37,078 nucleotides of DNA from Prolixibacteraceae bacterium (GCA_019459525.1 JAIBEY010000114.1:1-37078); one strand, 5' to 3'; shown: positions 16,496-28,329, counted from the first letter of the stretch. Translations and numbers: made by a program. Notes: generated from the letters alone by a model not told the origin.

Positions 16496-18334
16496 TTAAG
16501 CCTCCAGTATTTTTTCAAAGTTTTCAACTAATTCGTGTACCGAGAATGGTAGCCCTTTCATCTTATTTACCTGATAATAATGAAGTCCCGGTACTTTATC
16601 GCGTAAATAGCTGGCAAATTGTCCAAGATTTAATTCGCAAACCACGATCTTTTTGAATTTGCTGAACACTTCAGCCGTATTTTTTGGTAATGGTTTAATG
16701 TAATTGAAATGAGCCAGACTAACCTTCTTTCCGGCATCCTGCATAGCGCGCACCGAACTGATCATATGACCATATGTTCCACCCCAGCCAACAACCAGCA
16801 AATCGCCTTCCGGTTCGCCAACCAATTCCAGTTCAGGAATCATATCGGCCACTTTCTCCACTTTAGCGGCCCTGATTTCGGTGTTAATGTGGTGGTTTTC
16901 CGGATCGTGACTTACAGCTCCGGCTGCATTTTTTTCCAATCCACCGATGCGGTGCTCGTAACCTTCCATCCCGGGCACTGCCCATTCCCTGGCCAGGGTT
17001 TCCGGATCGCGGTTGTAGGGTTTAAACAATTCGGGATTGGTTGCTTTGCGCGGAGTAATCGGTGGCAATTCGGCCATTGCAGGAACCCGCCATGGTTCGC
17101 TTCCGTTACCCAAAAATCCGTCAGTTAAAAGAACCACGGGAACCATGCGCTCCAGCGCAATTTTTGCTGAAAGGTAGGCGTAGTAGAAACAATCGGATGG
17201 CGTGCTTGCGGCGATAACCACCAATGGGCTTTCTCCGTTGCGTCCGTATAGTGTTTGTAATAAATCAGATTGTTCAGTTTTGGTTGGTAAACCGGTTGAC
17301 GGTCCGCCGCGTTGTACATTAACAACCACTATGGGCAATTCAGCCATTACCGAAAGTCCGAGGGCTTCCGATTTTAAGGCAAATCCTGGGCCCGAAGTTG
17401 AAGTCACCGCTAAATGGCCTGCAAATGCAGCTCCTATGGTAGTGCAAATTCCGGCGATTTCGTCTTCAGCTTGAAATGATTTTACACCCAGATCTTTGCG
17501 TTCGGCCAATGCCTGCAAAACATCGGTGGCGGGAGTAATCGGGTAGGATCCGATAAACAGTTCCAATCCGGATTTTTCGGCTGCGGCCAAAAATCCCCAG
17601 GCTGTTGCAAGGTTTCCGTTGATGTTGCGGTAAGTGCCTTTTTCAATCGGAGCAGGATGCACAATATATTGTGGAGTTGCCTGCTGTATATTCATTCCGT
17701 AGTTGTACCCATCGTGCAAAACTTTTAGGTTGGCTTCAGCAATCACCGGCTTTTTACCAAATTTTTTCTGAATGAAACCTTCGATGTAATCCAATGGGCG
17801 ATCAAACATCCAGCAAATCAAACCCAACGCAAACATGTTTTTGCAACGCAAAACGCTCTTGTTGTCCAATTCAAGATCTTTCAGACTTTCTTTGGTCATG
17901 CTGGTAATGGGTACCGGAATTTTGATGAAATCTTCCAGCTTCAGTTCGGTAAACGGATCGTTGGTTTTAAACTGCGCTTTTTCAAAGTTCTTTTCACTAA
18001 ATGAATCGACGTCGAAGATGATGGTACCACCCGGATTCATAAATGCTGCATTGGCTTTTACTGCAGCCGGATTCATGGCAACCAGCACGTGGGCCAAGTC
18101 ACCCGGAGTCGTAATTTTTTTCTTCCCGAATTGTACCTGAAACCCAGAAACTCCCCCAACTGTTCCCTGGGGCGCCCTGATTTCGGATGGATAATCCGGA
18201 AATGTTGAAATGTCGTTGCCAAGTAAGGCAGAGGTGTCCGAAAATAAAGTTCCGGTGAGCTGCATTCCATCGCCCGAGTCACCGGAAAACCGAATCGCTA
18301 CTTCTTCTAGTTCAATTACTTTTGCGTCTTTCAT
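16496..18334 (-). CDS. korA: 2-oxoacid:ferredoxin oxidoreductase, fused gamma-alpha subunit
   Basis: The protein has 612 residues. The N-terminal gamma domain, about 10-200, has the pattern IRFSGDSGDGMQLTG and APQGTVGGVSGFQVQFG. The alpha domain follows, with GSYPITPATDVLQAL, AEDEIAGICTTIGAAFAG, TSTSGPGFALKSEALGL and RGGPSTGLPTKTEQSDL, all typical of KorA/PorA pyrimidine-binding domains. The C-terminal transketolase-like domain (LLVVGWGGTYGHMISSV) completes the chain. This gamma-alpha fusion is the common Bacteroidota form. The stop lies 2 bases before the korB ATG, so translation is probably coupled. A well-spaced TTG-N18-TATTTTTG promoter is upstream. It links central carbon metabolism to ferredoxin, useful in an anaerobic or reductive TCA branch. 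Confidence 0.92.
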   Translation of the reverse strand: MKDAKVIELEEVAIRFSGDSGDGMQLTGTLFSDTSALLGNDISTFPDYPSEIRAPQGTVGGVSGFQVQFGKKKITTPGDLAHVLVAMNPAAVKANAAFMNPGGTIIFDVDSFSEKNFEKAQFKTNDPFTELKLEDFIKIPVPITSMTKESLKDLELDNKSVLRCKNMFALGLICWMFDRPLDYIEGFIQKKFGKKPVIAEANLKVLHDGYNYGMNIQQATPQYIVHPAPIEKGTYRNINGNLATAWGFLAAAEKSGLELFIGSYPITPATDVLQALAERKDLGVKSFQAEDEIAGICTTIGAAFAGHLAVTSTSGPGFALKSEALGLSVMAELPIVVVNVQRGGPSTGLPTKTEQSDLLQTLYGRNGESPLVVIAASTPSDCFYYAYLSAKIALERMVPVVLLTDGFLGNGSEPWRVPAMAELPPITPRKATNPELFKPYNRDPETLAREWAVPGMEGYEHRIGGLEKNAAGAVSHDPENHHINTEIRAAKVEKVADMIPELELVGEPEGDLLVVGWGGTYGHMISSVRAMQDAGKKVSLAHFNYIKPLPKNTAEVFSKFKKIVVCELNLGQFASYLRDKVPGLHYYQVNKMKGLPFSVHELVENFEKILEA

Positions 18335-18443
18335 TTTTATTTTGGTTTTGTTAGCATTCCTTTTTAAGATTACCTCAGTATTTTCAATAGGGGTTTTTCA
18401 GTAGTTGGCTCTTTTTAAAAGGGTTCTAACTTTTTAAACGGAG

Positions 18444-18472
18444 CAAAAATAACCAATATTTGACAAGACCAA
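18444..18472 (-). promoter_or_regulatory. Promoter of korAB
   Basis: The minus strand has TTG at 18472-18470, 18 bases, then TATTTTTG at 18451-18444, matching the Bacteroidota -33/-7 arrangement. It is about 110 bases before the korA ATG. The remaining 5' region is AT-rich with no clear structure. Confidence 0.6.
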
Positions 18473-18651
18473 CCAGACATTTGGAATAAAATGCGCCCGT
18501 TCTTTTATTTAGAAACTTGCTGAATTAGCTGGTTTTTTTAACCGGAAATGACAGTATTTCTGTGTGTTAGAAAGAGCTTGAAAAAGCCGTGGACTTCATT
18601 CTGGAAGGGAAATATGTCATGCTTTTCAGAAGATTTCATTTTTTGAATTCC

Positions 18652-18659
18652 TATCTTTG
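18652..18659 (+). promoter_or_regulatory. -7 element for the carbonic-anhydrase-like gene
   Basis: TATCTTTG is a good match to TAnnTTTG, 28 bases before the ATG at 18688. No TTG lies at the usual distance upstream. Confidence 0.45.
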
Positions 18660-18687
18660 TCAGACATAAATTAAATGAAAATACCTT

Positions 18688-19200
18688 ATGGCACTTATAA
18701 AATCACTTTTAGGTAAAACTCCCGAATTTGGTGAAAACTGCTTTTTAGCCGAAACGGCTACCATTATTGGCGATGTAGCGATGGGAAACGATTGCAGCAT
18801 TTGGTACGGAGCTGTTTTGCGTGGCGACGTGCATTACATTCGCCTTGGCAACAACACCAATGTGCAGGATAATGCCGTAATACATGCAACCTACCAGAAA
18901 TCGCCAACGAATATTGGCAATAATGTAACCATTGCTCACGGAGCTATTGTTCATGGTTGTACGATTCACGACAATGTCATGGTTGGGATGAATGCCGTTG
19001 TATTGGACGATGTTGTAATTGAAGCCAACAGTATTGTAGCCGCCGGTTCGGTGGTTAGCAAAGGAACACGGGTAGAAACCGGTACTGTTTACGCTGGGAT
19101 TCCGGCAAAAAAAATCAAAGATATTGGTCCCGAATTGCTCGAAGGCGAAATTAAACGTATTGCCAAAGCCTATGGGATGTATTCGGGGTGGTATAAATAG
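18688..19200 (+). CDS. Gamma-carbonic-anhydrase-family left-handed beta-helix protein
   Basis: The 170-residue protein has hexapeptide repeats from about residue 12 to 130 (ATIIGDVAMGNDCSIWYGAVLRGDVHYIRLG onward) and a C-terminal helix. The three metal-ligand histidines of the family are visible: VIHA, then AHGAIVHG contributing two. The NVQDNAVIH segment is the classical YrdA/CaiE/PaaY signature. Members bind zinc or iron, and some hydrate CO2, while others have thioesterase or unknown roles, so activity is not certain. It is divergent from korA with a 350-base gap. A carbonic anhydrase next to a CO2-releasing or CO2-fixing oxidoreductase is suggestive, but separate promoters are indicated. 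Confidence 0.88.
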   Translation: MALIKSLLGKTPEFGENCFLAETATIIGDVAMGNDCSIWYGAVLRGDVHYIRLGNNTNVQDNAVIHATYQKSPTNIGNNVTIAHGAIVHGCTIHDNVMVGMNAVVLDDVVIEANSIVAAGSVVSKGTRVETGTVYAGIPAKKIKDIGPELLEGEIKRIAKAYGMYSGWYK

Positions 19201-19222
19201 CTTGCGGGTTACGGGTTAAAAT

Positions 19223-19331
19223 GTGGTCAGTAATCAGTCGCAGTGGGCAGAGCAAAACGATACGGGTTGCGAGGTGCGGGTTGTCCTTCGGATTCCTGAC
19301 ATCCTGAATTCTGAGACTGATCACTGACCAC
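19223..19331. repeat. Imperfect inverted repeat with CAGT-rich content
   Basis: Arms 19223-19237 (GTGGTCAGTAATCAG) and 19317-19331 are inverted copies with one mismatch in 15 bases, about 80 bases apart. The interior repeats CGGGTT and CAGT words. It fills the gap between two convergent genes and may be a dispersed intergenic element. Confidence 0.5.
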
Positions 19332-19337
19332 TGATTT

Positions 19338-19793
19338 TTATCTCCATTTTGGCTCAACAGGAAGTCTTTCACCATCGGCTGTTGTATGTTCTTCCAGCGA
19401 ATTTTCTTTTGATTGGATGACCATGTAAATCATGGTTTCATCTGAATCATTCCGAATGCCCCTTTTCCCTTTTGGTGCAACACGAATAACACTCCCTTCT
19501 TTTATTTCAAAACAATCCTCATCCACCTGGTAAAATCCGAACCCTTTTAAAATGATGTAGGTTTCTTCATTTTTTCGGTGAATGTGAAAATAAGGCTGCT
19601 CAGTACGGGGCGGTAACATGTTAAACGAGATTTCTGTACCTGTTGCTTGGGTTGCATCTTTCAGAAATACCTTACCCTCAATCAAAGTCTTCTTTACCGG
19701 GTGAATCAAACTATAATCCATCAAATCATCCAGATTACCAAGGTTAACCGCGGTGTAATTTTCGTTTTCTGATAATTTTTCAATCTGTTTCAT
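19338..19793 (-). CDS. Small cupin-domain protein
   Basis: The 151-residue single-domain protein has cupin motif 1 clearly present (YFHIHRKNEETYIILKG, giving His-X-His and a Glu). Motif 2 is degenerate: PKGKRGIRN lacks the His normally found there, which may alter or abolish metal binding. The C-terminus (ADGERLPVEPKWR) is polar. No partner domain or operon neighbour identifies a substrate. It converges with the carbonic-anhydrase-like gene. Possible roles include sugar isomerase-like or sensor-type cupins. None is supported specifically. Confidence 0.75.
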   Translation of the reverse strand: MKQIEKLSENENYTAVNLGNLDDLMDYSLIHPVKKTLIEGKVFLKDATQATGTEISFNMLPPRTEQPYFHIHRKNEETYIILKGFGFYQVDEDCFEIKEGSVIRVAPKGKRGIRNDSDETMIYMVIQSKENSLEEHTTADGERLPVEPKWR

Positions 19794-19890
19794 GTACTTA
19801 AGTATTTACGATTAAACAATTTACTTTTTACATTTTTTCGAACCATAAATAAGTAATGTATTACCTGTGACCTATTTAATGTCGTACTTT

Positions 19891-19979
19891 TTTACCCCAA
19901 ACCCCTGAAGGTGCTTATGCTACAAGCATCGGAAATGCTCGCACACAGCCAAAGTCCCCTTCAGGAGGTTAGGGGTAAA
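19891..19979. repeat. 89-bp palindromic intergenic repeat element
   Basis: Arms 19891-19911 and 19958-19979 are inverted copies with two or three differences (left arm contains TTTACCCCAAACCCCTGAAG). The interior has a smaller ATGCT/AGCAT hairpin. Similar CCCCTGAAGGGG-type intergenic palindromes recur in Bacteroidota genomes as I recall, so this is likely a dispersed or MITE-like repeat. Confidence 0.55.
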
Positions 19980-20040
19980 TGAAAAATGAATACGATAATA
20001 TTTCATTTACAATACTAATTGCCCGTAAAGATAGAAGTCA

Positions 20041-20082
20041 AAAACAAAAAGCGGCAAACTCCTTCCGGAATCTCCCGCTTTT
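20041..20082 (-). terminator. Rho-independent terminator of the beta-galactosidase gene
   Basis: The minus-strand stem AAAAGCGG/CCGCTTTT (20082-20075 with 20054-20047) is perfect over 8 bp and is followed by a T-rich tail near 20046-20041. It lies about 80 bases after the distal stop at 20160 and over 300 bases after the early TGA. This supports 20160 as the original gene end. Confidence 0.7.
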
Positions 20083-20159
20083 AATATTTAAAACTCCCTT
20101 CGCTTCTATAAACTCAAAGAGCCTCTTTTATGTCTTTGATCTCCAGGCTGCTGACACTT

Positions 20160-23378
<3,219 letters not shown>

Positions 23379-23402
23379 TTAGCAAATTGGCAAAGAAAAT
23401 TC

Positions 23403-23424
23403 CCTACTGGTAGGAACTGGTAGG
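23403..23424. promoter_or_regulatory. Repeat upstream of the beta-galactosidase gene, operator candidate
   Basis: ACTGGTAGG occurs twice, at 23406-23414 and 23416-23424, 10 bases apart. The first overlaps the near-palindrome CCTAC-TG-GTAGG at 23403-23414. It lies 40-60 bases before the start codon, where a regulator could bind. No matching regulator is identified. Confidence 0.35.
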
Positions 23425-23569
23425 CATACAAAAATGAGAATTTTTCTTTGGATCGGCAAATATTCAGGTTCAAATTTCGAAACAAAACCGGGCAAGGTTA
23501 AGTCAAGCTTAAAAAGTCAACAAGATTATCAATAGAAGTTACTTATAGCAGGCACACTCAAAAGTTTGC

Positions 23570-23577
23570 TAATTTTG
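23570..23577 (+). promoter_or_regulatory. Candidate -7 element for the HAD phosphatase gene
   Basis: TAATTTTG fits TAnnTTTG, 22 bases before the ATG at 23600. No TTG is present at the usual -33 distance. Confidence 0.4.
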
Positions 23578-23599
23578 CCTCCTTAAAAATCTGAAGCAT

Positions 23600-24202
23600 A
23601 TGAAACTCGAAATATATCCTTTGGCAAAGGCGCTTATTTTTGATCTGGATGGAACTTTGTCTGATTCGCTTCCGGTACATCTGGCCAGTTGGCACGCCGT
23701 ATGCGAAAGGCTTAACTGTACTTTTGATGAACGGATTATGGTTGAAATGACCGGTGCGCCAACCCTGCTTTTTGCCGAGCGGATAGTTCGCGAACAGAAA
23801 TTGCAAATTAAGCCTGAAGAACTTGTTGTTCTGAAACAACAGGAATTCTGGCAGAAAATTAATCAGATAAAACCTCATGATACCGTTATTAGACTTATGA
23901 AAAAAGCTCATGGAACCATGCCAATGGCTATTGGTACTGGAGCCAGCCAAATGAGTGCCACGCTACAGTTAAAAGAATTGGGTATTGACCATCTTTTTGA
24001 CTTCGTAGTGACTGCCGATGATGTTGACCGGCATAAACCTGAACCCGACACTTTTTTGAAATGTGCTGAATTGATGGGTGTGGAACCAAAGTATTGCCAG
24101 GTTTTTGAAGATGGGGAACTGGGCATGCAAGCTGCCGAAACTGCCGGAATGTTGTTGACCGATGTTCGCCCGTTTGTGACCGATCCGTTTACCAATAGTT
24201 AG
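23600..24202 (+). CDS. HAD-superfamily sugar-phosphatase / beta-phosphoglucomutase-like protein
   Basis: The 200-residue protein has motif I LIFDLDGTLSDS, with catalytic Asp15 and Asp17, followed by a small helical cap (about 25-85), which is the subfamily I layout. Motif II is the IGTGAS Thr/Ser region, motif III the HKPEPDTF lysine, and motif IV VFEDGELGMQAA. This resembles YqaB-type fructose-1-phosphatase and beta-phosphoglucomutase. The two cannot be separated from sequence alone. It is divergent from the GH2 gene, so a link to released sugars is possible but unproven. Confidence 0.85.
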   Translation: MKLEIYPLAKALIFDLDGTLSDSLPVHLASWHAVCERLNCTFDERIMVEMTGAPTLLFAERIVREQKLQIKPEELVVLKQQEFWQKINQIKPHDTVIRLMKKAHGTMPMAIGTGASQMSATLQLKELGIDHLFDFVVTADDVDRHKPEPDTFLKCAELMGVEPKYCQVFEDGELGMQAAETAGMLLTDVRPFVTDPFTNS

Positions 24203-24268
24203 AAGTAGAAGTATTAAATACAAGGAGTCCCTTGATACCTTATCGGATTGTCGGGTTTGCCATTATGG

Positions 24269-25237
24269 CTAGTTTTCCTGAAACAGGTATTGCCTGAATT
24301 CCTTTTCGATTTCGAATTTACTGATCTCCTTGCCGATAAATACCAGCACGTTTTCAATCGGATCGTACGGATTAACGACCGATCCTTCAGAAATGGAAAC
24401 CGTGCCTCCAACCGATTGGACTACTCCCAGCAGTGGGCTATCGTCAAAATTCACGATGCCCTTTATCCGGTATATGTTTTTCTTGTGGAACGATGCAAAA
24501 TAGGCAAACCAATCACGGAACCGGTTTTCGTTAACAAAACCTCCAAAACGGATGGTAAAACTGTGAAATTCATTGACCTCGGGTTCGCTGTAAAATGGCT
24601 TCCTGATCATTCGGACAAAATCATCCTGCAAGTTGGGCTGTAACATTTGCAGATGGGAACCATCGATGCGCGCATGATTGGTTTCAATAACTGTTGCTGT
24701 TTTATTGAGCACCGCTATTTTCTTCCGGAGTAGCGGAAGCTGTTTCCGATCAGCATCATTGGTTTTGTTTAATACAATCAGGTCACTCAGCATGACTTGT
24801 TTTTTCTGCTCAAAGCCCACAACCTGATCGTTAAAATGTAAAGCATCAACCATGCAAACAGTTCCTTTCAATTCGAATAATCGTATTAAATCCGGATCAG
24901 TATAAAATGGCTCGATAATCGGTCCCGGATCGGCAACTCCGGTAGTTTCAATAATGAGTTGCTCCAAATGGTCGTGTTTTTTTACTAATTCCTGAAGCGC
25001 CAGCGAAAATTCGTTGAAAATAGAACAGCAAATACATCCGTTATTTAGTTCTAAAATGCTTTCTGGTTTGTAGTTAGCTATTAACAGCGAATCAATCGAC
25101 TTTTCTCCAAACTCATTTTCAATAATGCCAATTTTCAATCCCCTGTTTTCGGACAGCAGGTGATTGATAAAGGAAGTTTTGCCCGATCCAAGAAATCCGG
25201 TGACAATAAGAACTGGTATTTTAGGTTTTACTGGCAA
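24269..25237 (-). CDS. CobW/COG0523-family metal-associated GTPase
   Basis: The protein has 322 residues. The P-loop GFLGSGKTS lies at about residues 14-22. The family metal-binding motif GCICC lies at 67-71. A Walker B-like IETTGVADP and an NKTNDAD guanine-recognition segment follow. The C-terminal CobW_C domain runs from about 220 (FHSFTIRFGGFVNENRF). These proteins use GTP to deliver metals such as Zn or Co to client enzymes. The start codon appears to be TTG at 25237: an in-frame stop lies just upstream and no ATG occurs before the P-loop. No zinc-uptake regulator site was recognised. It stands alone between a HAD phosphatase and an S9 peptidase gene. Confidence 0.88.
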   Translation of the reverse strand: MPVKPKIPVLIVTGFLGSGKTSFINHLLSENRGLKIGIIENEFGEKSIDSLLIANYKPESILELNNGCICCSIFNEFSLALQELVKKHDHLEQLIIETTGVADPGPIIEPFYTDPDLIRLFELKGTVCMVDALHFNDQVVGFEQKKQVMLSDLIVLNKTNDADRKQLPLLRKKIAVLNKTATVIETNHARIDGSHLQMLQPNLQDDFVRMIRKPFYSEPEVNEFHSFTIRFGGFVNENRFRDWFAYFASFHKKNIYRIKGIVNFDDSPLLGVVQSVGGTVSISEGSVVNPYDPIENVLVFIGKEISKFEIEKEFRQYLFQEN

Positions 25238-25498
25238 AATCAGATATTTAAAAATCCTAAACTAAATCTATACAAACACGGTTTACTGAATAAAGTTAAA
25301 TCATTTCATTCAAATAATTACTTCGCGCTAATTTCAAATTGCGGCTTTCCAAACTATTCTTAAACAGTAGAAATAAATTTATTTTATGAATGAAAGATGA
25401 TGTAATTATTCTCAGAATTGCTTAACTTATAGCACATTGAAAATTCAATGTTCAGAACGGGTAAAGAATTTTTTATTTACAAACTAAAATTTGAAATT

Positions 25499-27388
25499 AT
25501 GAACAGGTTAATGATTGTTTTTGTTCTGGTTTTGGGCTTTGCTGCCTGCCAGCCAGCCTTAAAAAAAGCGCCTCCAATTGCCATGGAAGATTTTTTCAGG
25601 AACCCTGAAAAAACTGCGTTCCGACTTTCTCCCAATGGAGAGTATTTCTCCTATTTAGCTCCCTATGAAAAACGCCTGAATATTTTCGTACAGAAAATTG
25701 GCGCTGATTCGGCTATACGCATTACTTCAGAAACCGCCCGCGATATTGCAGGCTATCTTTGGAAAGGCAATAGCCGTATTTTATTCCTGAAAGATACCGG
25801 AGGTGATGAAAATTTCCAGTTGTATGGTGTTAATATCGATGGCACAGAACAAAAGGGGCTGACCGTATTTGAGAAAGTGCGGACCGAGCTGATTGACGAC
25901 CTGAAAGATGTGGAAGGTGAAATTATTGTTGGTTTAAATAAACGCAATCCGCAGGTTTTTGATCCATTCAGGCTGAATGTGCTAACCGGGGAAATGACTC
26001 AGTTGGCCGAAAACCCTGGAAATATTGTGGGCTGGATGACAGACCATGACGGTAAACTCCGCCTGGCTTTCGTTTCTGACGGGGTAAACCAAACAATGCT
26101 TTACCGGGAAACTGAGCAAGATCAATTCCGTGCAGTGCTGACAACTAATTTTAAAGAATCAGTATCTCCATACCTGTTTACATTCGATAATAAAATGTTG
26201 TATGCAGGCTCCAACCTCGGTCGCGATAAATCAGCTTTAGTATTGTTTGACCCGGCTGAAGGGAAAGAAAAGGAAGTGATTTTTGAAACTCAGGATGCCG
26301 ATATTGAAGGAGTTGATTATTCCATAAAAGATAAAAAACTGCTTTCGGTTTCGTGGACCACCGACCTGGAAAAAGAACATTTCTTTGATGCCGACGCCGA
26401 AGCCATGAAGAAAAAACTTCAGGAAAAATTGCCCGGATACCAGGTAAATATTGGAAGTAACAATAAGGCCGAAGACAAATTTATGGTTCGTACTTACAGC
26501 GATAAAAGCCGCGGTGCTTATTATTTCTTCGATAAAACTACCGGCGAATTAACTAAGCTGGCCGATTTGACTCCCTGGCTTAATGAAGCTGATTTGTGCG
26601 ACATGAAACCAATTTCATACCAGTCGCGCGATGGTTTAACGATTCAGGGTTATTTAACCTTGCCTAAAGGTTACGACCCCAAAAATCTTCCCGTTGTGAT
26701 CAACCCTCATGGAGGACCATGGGCCCGCGATTATTGGGGATTTAATCCTGAAGTTCAGTTTTTAGCCAACAATGGTTATGCAGTGTTGCAAATGAACTTT
26801 AGGGGATCGACCGGTTTTGGCCGAAAATTCTGGGAATCATCGTTTAAACAATGGGGACGAACCATGCAGGACGACATCTCGGACGGCGTAAAATGGTTGG
26901 TCGATCAGGGAATTGCTGACCCCAAACGTGTTGCTATTTACGGCGGAAGTTATGGTGGTTATGCAACCTTGGCCGGGTTAACTCTCACTCCTGAATTGTA
27001 TGCCGCCGGCGTCGATTATGTGGGCGTTTCGAACATGTTTACGTTTATGAATACCATTCCTCCGTATTGGGAACCTTTGCGCGATATGTTTTACGAAATG
27101 GTGGGCAACCCGAAAGCCGACAGTTTAATGTTAGCCGAAGTTTCACCCGTGTTTTTGGTTGATAAAATTAAAGCACCGTTGTTTGTTGCTCAGGGCGCTA
27201 ACGATCCGCGTGTAAATAAAGATGAATCGGATCAGGTGGTTAAAGCCTTGAAAGAAAGAGGTATTGATGTGGAATATATGGTGAAAGACAACGAAGGCCA
27301 TGGTTTCCATAACGAAGAAAACCGATTCGATTTTTACCGTTCGATGATTACTTTCCTGGATAAACATTTGAAACCTCAGGAAAAATAA
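25499..27388 (+). CDS. S9-family prolyl-oligopeptidase-like lipoprotein
   Basis: The 629-residue product is taken from the ATG at 25499, which gives a lipoprotein signal (MNRLMIVFVLVLGFAAC). The earlier in-frame ATG at 25448 adds 17 residues before it. The N-terminal beta-propeller (about 25-370) is followed by an alpha/beta-hydrolase domain: PVVINPHGGPWARDYWGF oxyanion region, nucleophile Ser484 in GGSYGGY, Asp569 in GANDPRV and His601 in EGHGFH. All three catalytic residues are present. Members act on short peptides as dipeptidyl or acylaminoacyl peptidases. It is membrane-anchored, probably in the periplasm. A strong bidirectional terminator follows. Confidence 0.92.
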   Translation: MNRLMIVFVLVLGFAACQPALKKAPPIAMEDFFRNPEKTAFRLSPNGEYFSYLAPYEKRLNIFVQKIGADSAIRITSETARDIAGYLWKGNSRILFLKDTGGDENFQLYGVNIDGTEQKGLTVFEKVRTELIDDLKDVEGEIIVGLNKRNPQVFDPFRLNVLTGEMTQLAENPGNIVGWMTDHDGKLRLAFVSDGVNQTMLYRETEQDQFRAVLTTNFKESVSPYLFTFDNKMLYAGSNLGRDKSALVLFDPAEGKEKEVIFETQDADIEGVDYSIKDKKLLSVSWTTDLEKEHFFDADAEAMKKKLQEKLPGYQVNIGSNNKAEDKFMVRTYSDKSRGAYYFFDKTTGELTKLADLTPWLNEADLCDMKPISYQSRDGLTIQGYLTLPKGYDPKNLPVVINPHGGPWARDYWGFNPEVQFLANNGYAVLQMNFRGSTGFGRKFWESSFKQWGRTMQDDISDGVKWLVDQGIADPKRVAIYGGSYGGYATLAGLTLTPELYAAGVDYVGVSNMFTFMNTIPPYWEPLRDMFYEMVGNPKADSLMLAEVSPVFLVDKIKAPLFVAQGANDPRVNKDESDQVVKALKERGIDVEYMVKDNEGHGFHNEENRFDFYRSMITFLDKHLKPQEK

Positions 27389-27418
27389 GCTGAAATTTAT
27401 TTGGATTATAGTTTTGAT

Positions 27419-27451
27419 AGTCAGGGTTTCAGCTAAGCTGAAACCCTGACT
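27419..27451. terminator. Bidirectional terminator between convergent genes
   Basis: This is a perfect 16-bp inverted repeat around one central base (arms start AGTCAGGGTTTCAGCT). It sits 30 bases after the S9 peptidase stop and 18 bases before the convergent lipoprotein stop. A short TTATTT tail follows on the plus strand, and the minus-strand tail is weaker. Confidence 0.75.
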
Positions 27452-27469
27452 TATTTAATGTAGCCAGGA

Positions 27470-28213
27470 TCAGGGGTTAAAGCGAAGCTGCATAAAATTA
27501 ATCCGGATAAATTTTTCGTCCACCGGTATGTTAAGCTGAATATAGGAAGCGTTGGGAGAAACGGGGACCAACAATCTACCATGCATGGCAAATCCTTTTT
27601 CAAGCGTTGTTTTACGCAAAGTTGTCGATTTCCAGGTGTCGCGCAGTTCATTGAGATCCATGGCGTTAAATTTAGTCTCTGCTCCGGCAGCAATTGCCAA
27701 TGGCAGCAAATCTGTCCTGAGCTCATCATTCCGCGGATTGTCGTCACTCAGCACGGCAATTCCTGTCGCGATATCAATTCCGGCAGCAACCAGGTACATC
27801 CCAACCCTATTTTTCTGATTGGCGGCATTGATCGACAGATTTTTATCCATCTCCATAATTTTTGACTCCGGATTAACTGCATAAATAGTATCCAGAGGCT
27901 CCTTCATCGCGTTAAATGGAGCAATAAAAATTTGGGAAGGATCAACCAACAGGTTCATGTTCGATCGATTGCTGATATCCACATCGAAAACATACCACGG
28001 ATGTTGGACTTCGTCAAATGCCACTTTGGCAATAATTCCATAAATAGAGTCACCGGTAAATTCCTGACCATAAAACCAGCTCGTTTGTTCCGACTGGGGT
28101 TGTAATTTAAGAATACTTCGTGGGGCAGAACAGCTAACCAACAATAAAATTGAAAGTCCGCTGAGAAAATGGGAAAATTGTTTCACGGCTGAAAGTTTCC
28201 TTGCTGAATTCAA
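27470..28213 (-). CDS. Uncharacterised lipoprotein
   Basis: The 247-residue protein has a lipoprotein signal ending in LLLVSC, followed by SAPRS. The mature part starts with alternating strand-like segments (WFYGQEFTGDSIYGIIAKV, HPWYVFDVDISNRSN). A hydrophobic glycine-rich segment, NRVGMYLVAAGIDIATGIAVL, lies at about residues 133-153 and could be a membrane-contacting helix. The final part (LEKGFAMHGRLLVPVSPNASYIQLNIPVDEKFIRINFMQLRFNP) is beta-rich. I do not recognise the family. It converges on the S9 peptidase gene and is divergent from tetR, so no operon partner suggests a function. Confidence 0.7.
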   Translation of the reverse strand: MNSARKLSAVKQFSHFLSGLSILLLVSCSAPRSILKLQPQSEQTSWFYGQEFTGDSIYGIIAKVAFDEVQHPWYVFDVDISNRSNMNLLVDPSQIFIAPFNAMKEPLDTIYAVNPESKIMEMDKNLSINAANQKNRVGMYLVAAGIDIATGIAVLSDDNPRNDELRTDLLPLAIAAGAETKFNAMDLNELRDTWKSTTLRKTTLEKGFAMHGRLLVPVSPNASYIQLNIPVDEKFIRINFMQLRFNP

Positions 28214-28297
28214 TTATTGTGCCAGATGACCAAAGCGTGAGAGCTAAAATCAATCAAAGCGGGTATGAAAAAATGAATAAAAATAAAGGTAGTTTTC

Positions 28298-28327
28298 TTG
28301 GTGGATAAAATATAAACTCTATTTTTG
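28298..28327 (+). promoter_or_regulatory. Promoter of the tetR gene
   Basis: TTG at 28298-28300, a 19-base spacer, then TATTTTTG at 28320-28327 gives the full Bacteroidota consensus. Transcription would begin a few bases downstream, inside the operator candidate at 28330-28345. Confidence 0.65.
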
Positions 28328-28329
28328 TG

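Larger units (their letters stand above)
19794..20159. other. Non-coding gap between the cupin and beta-galactosidase genes
   Basis: No credible gene is seen in these 366 bases. They hold the cupin 5' region (AT-rich, no clear consensus promoter), a long inverted repeat at 19891-19979, and the beta-galactosidase terminator at 20041-20082. A 115-codon open frame starting at 19979 runs over the repeat edge and antisense to the GH2 tail, and looks accidental. Confidence 0.6.
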
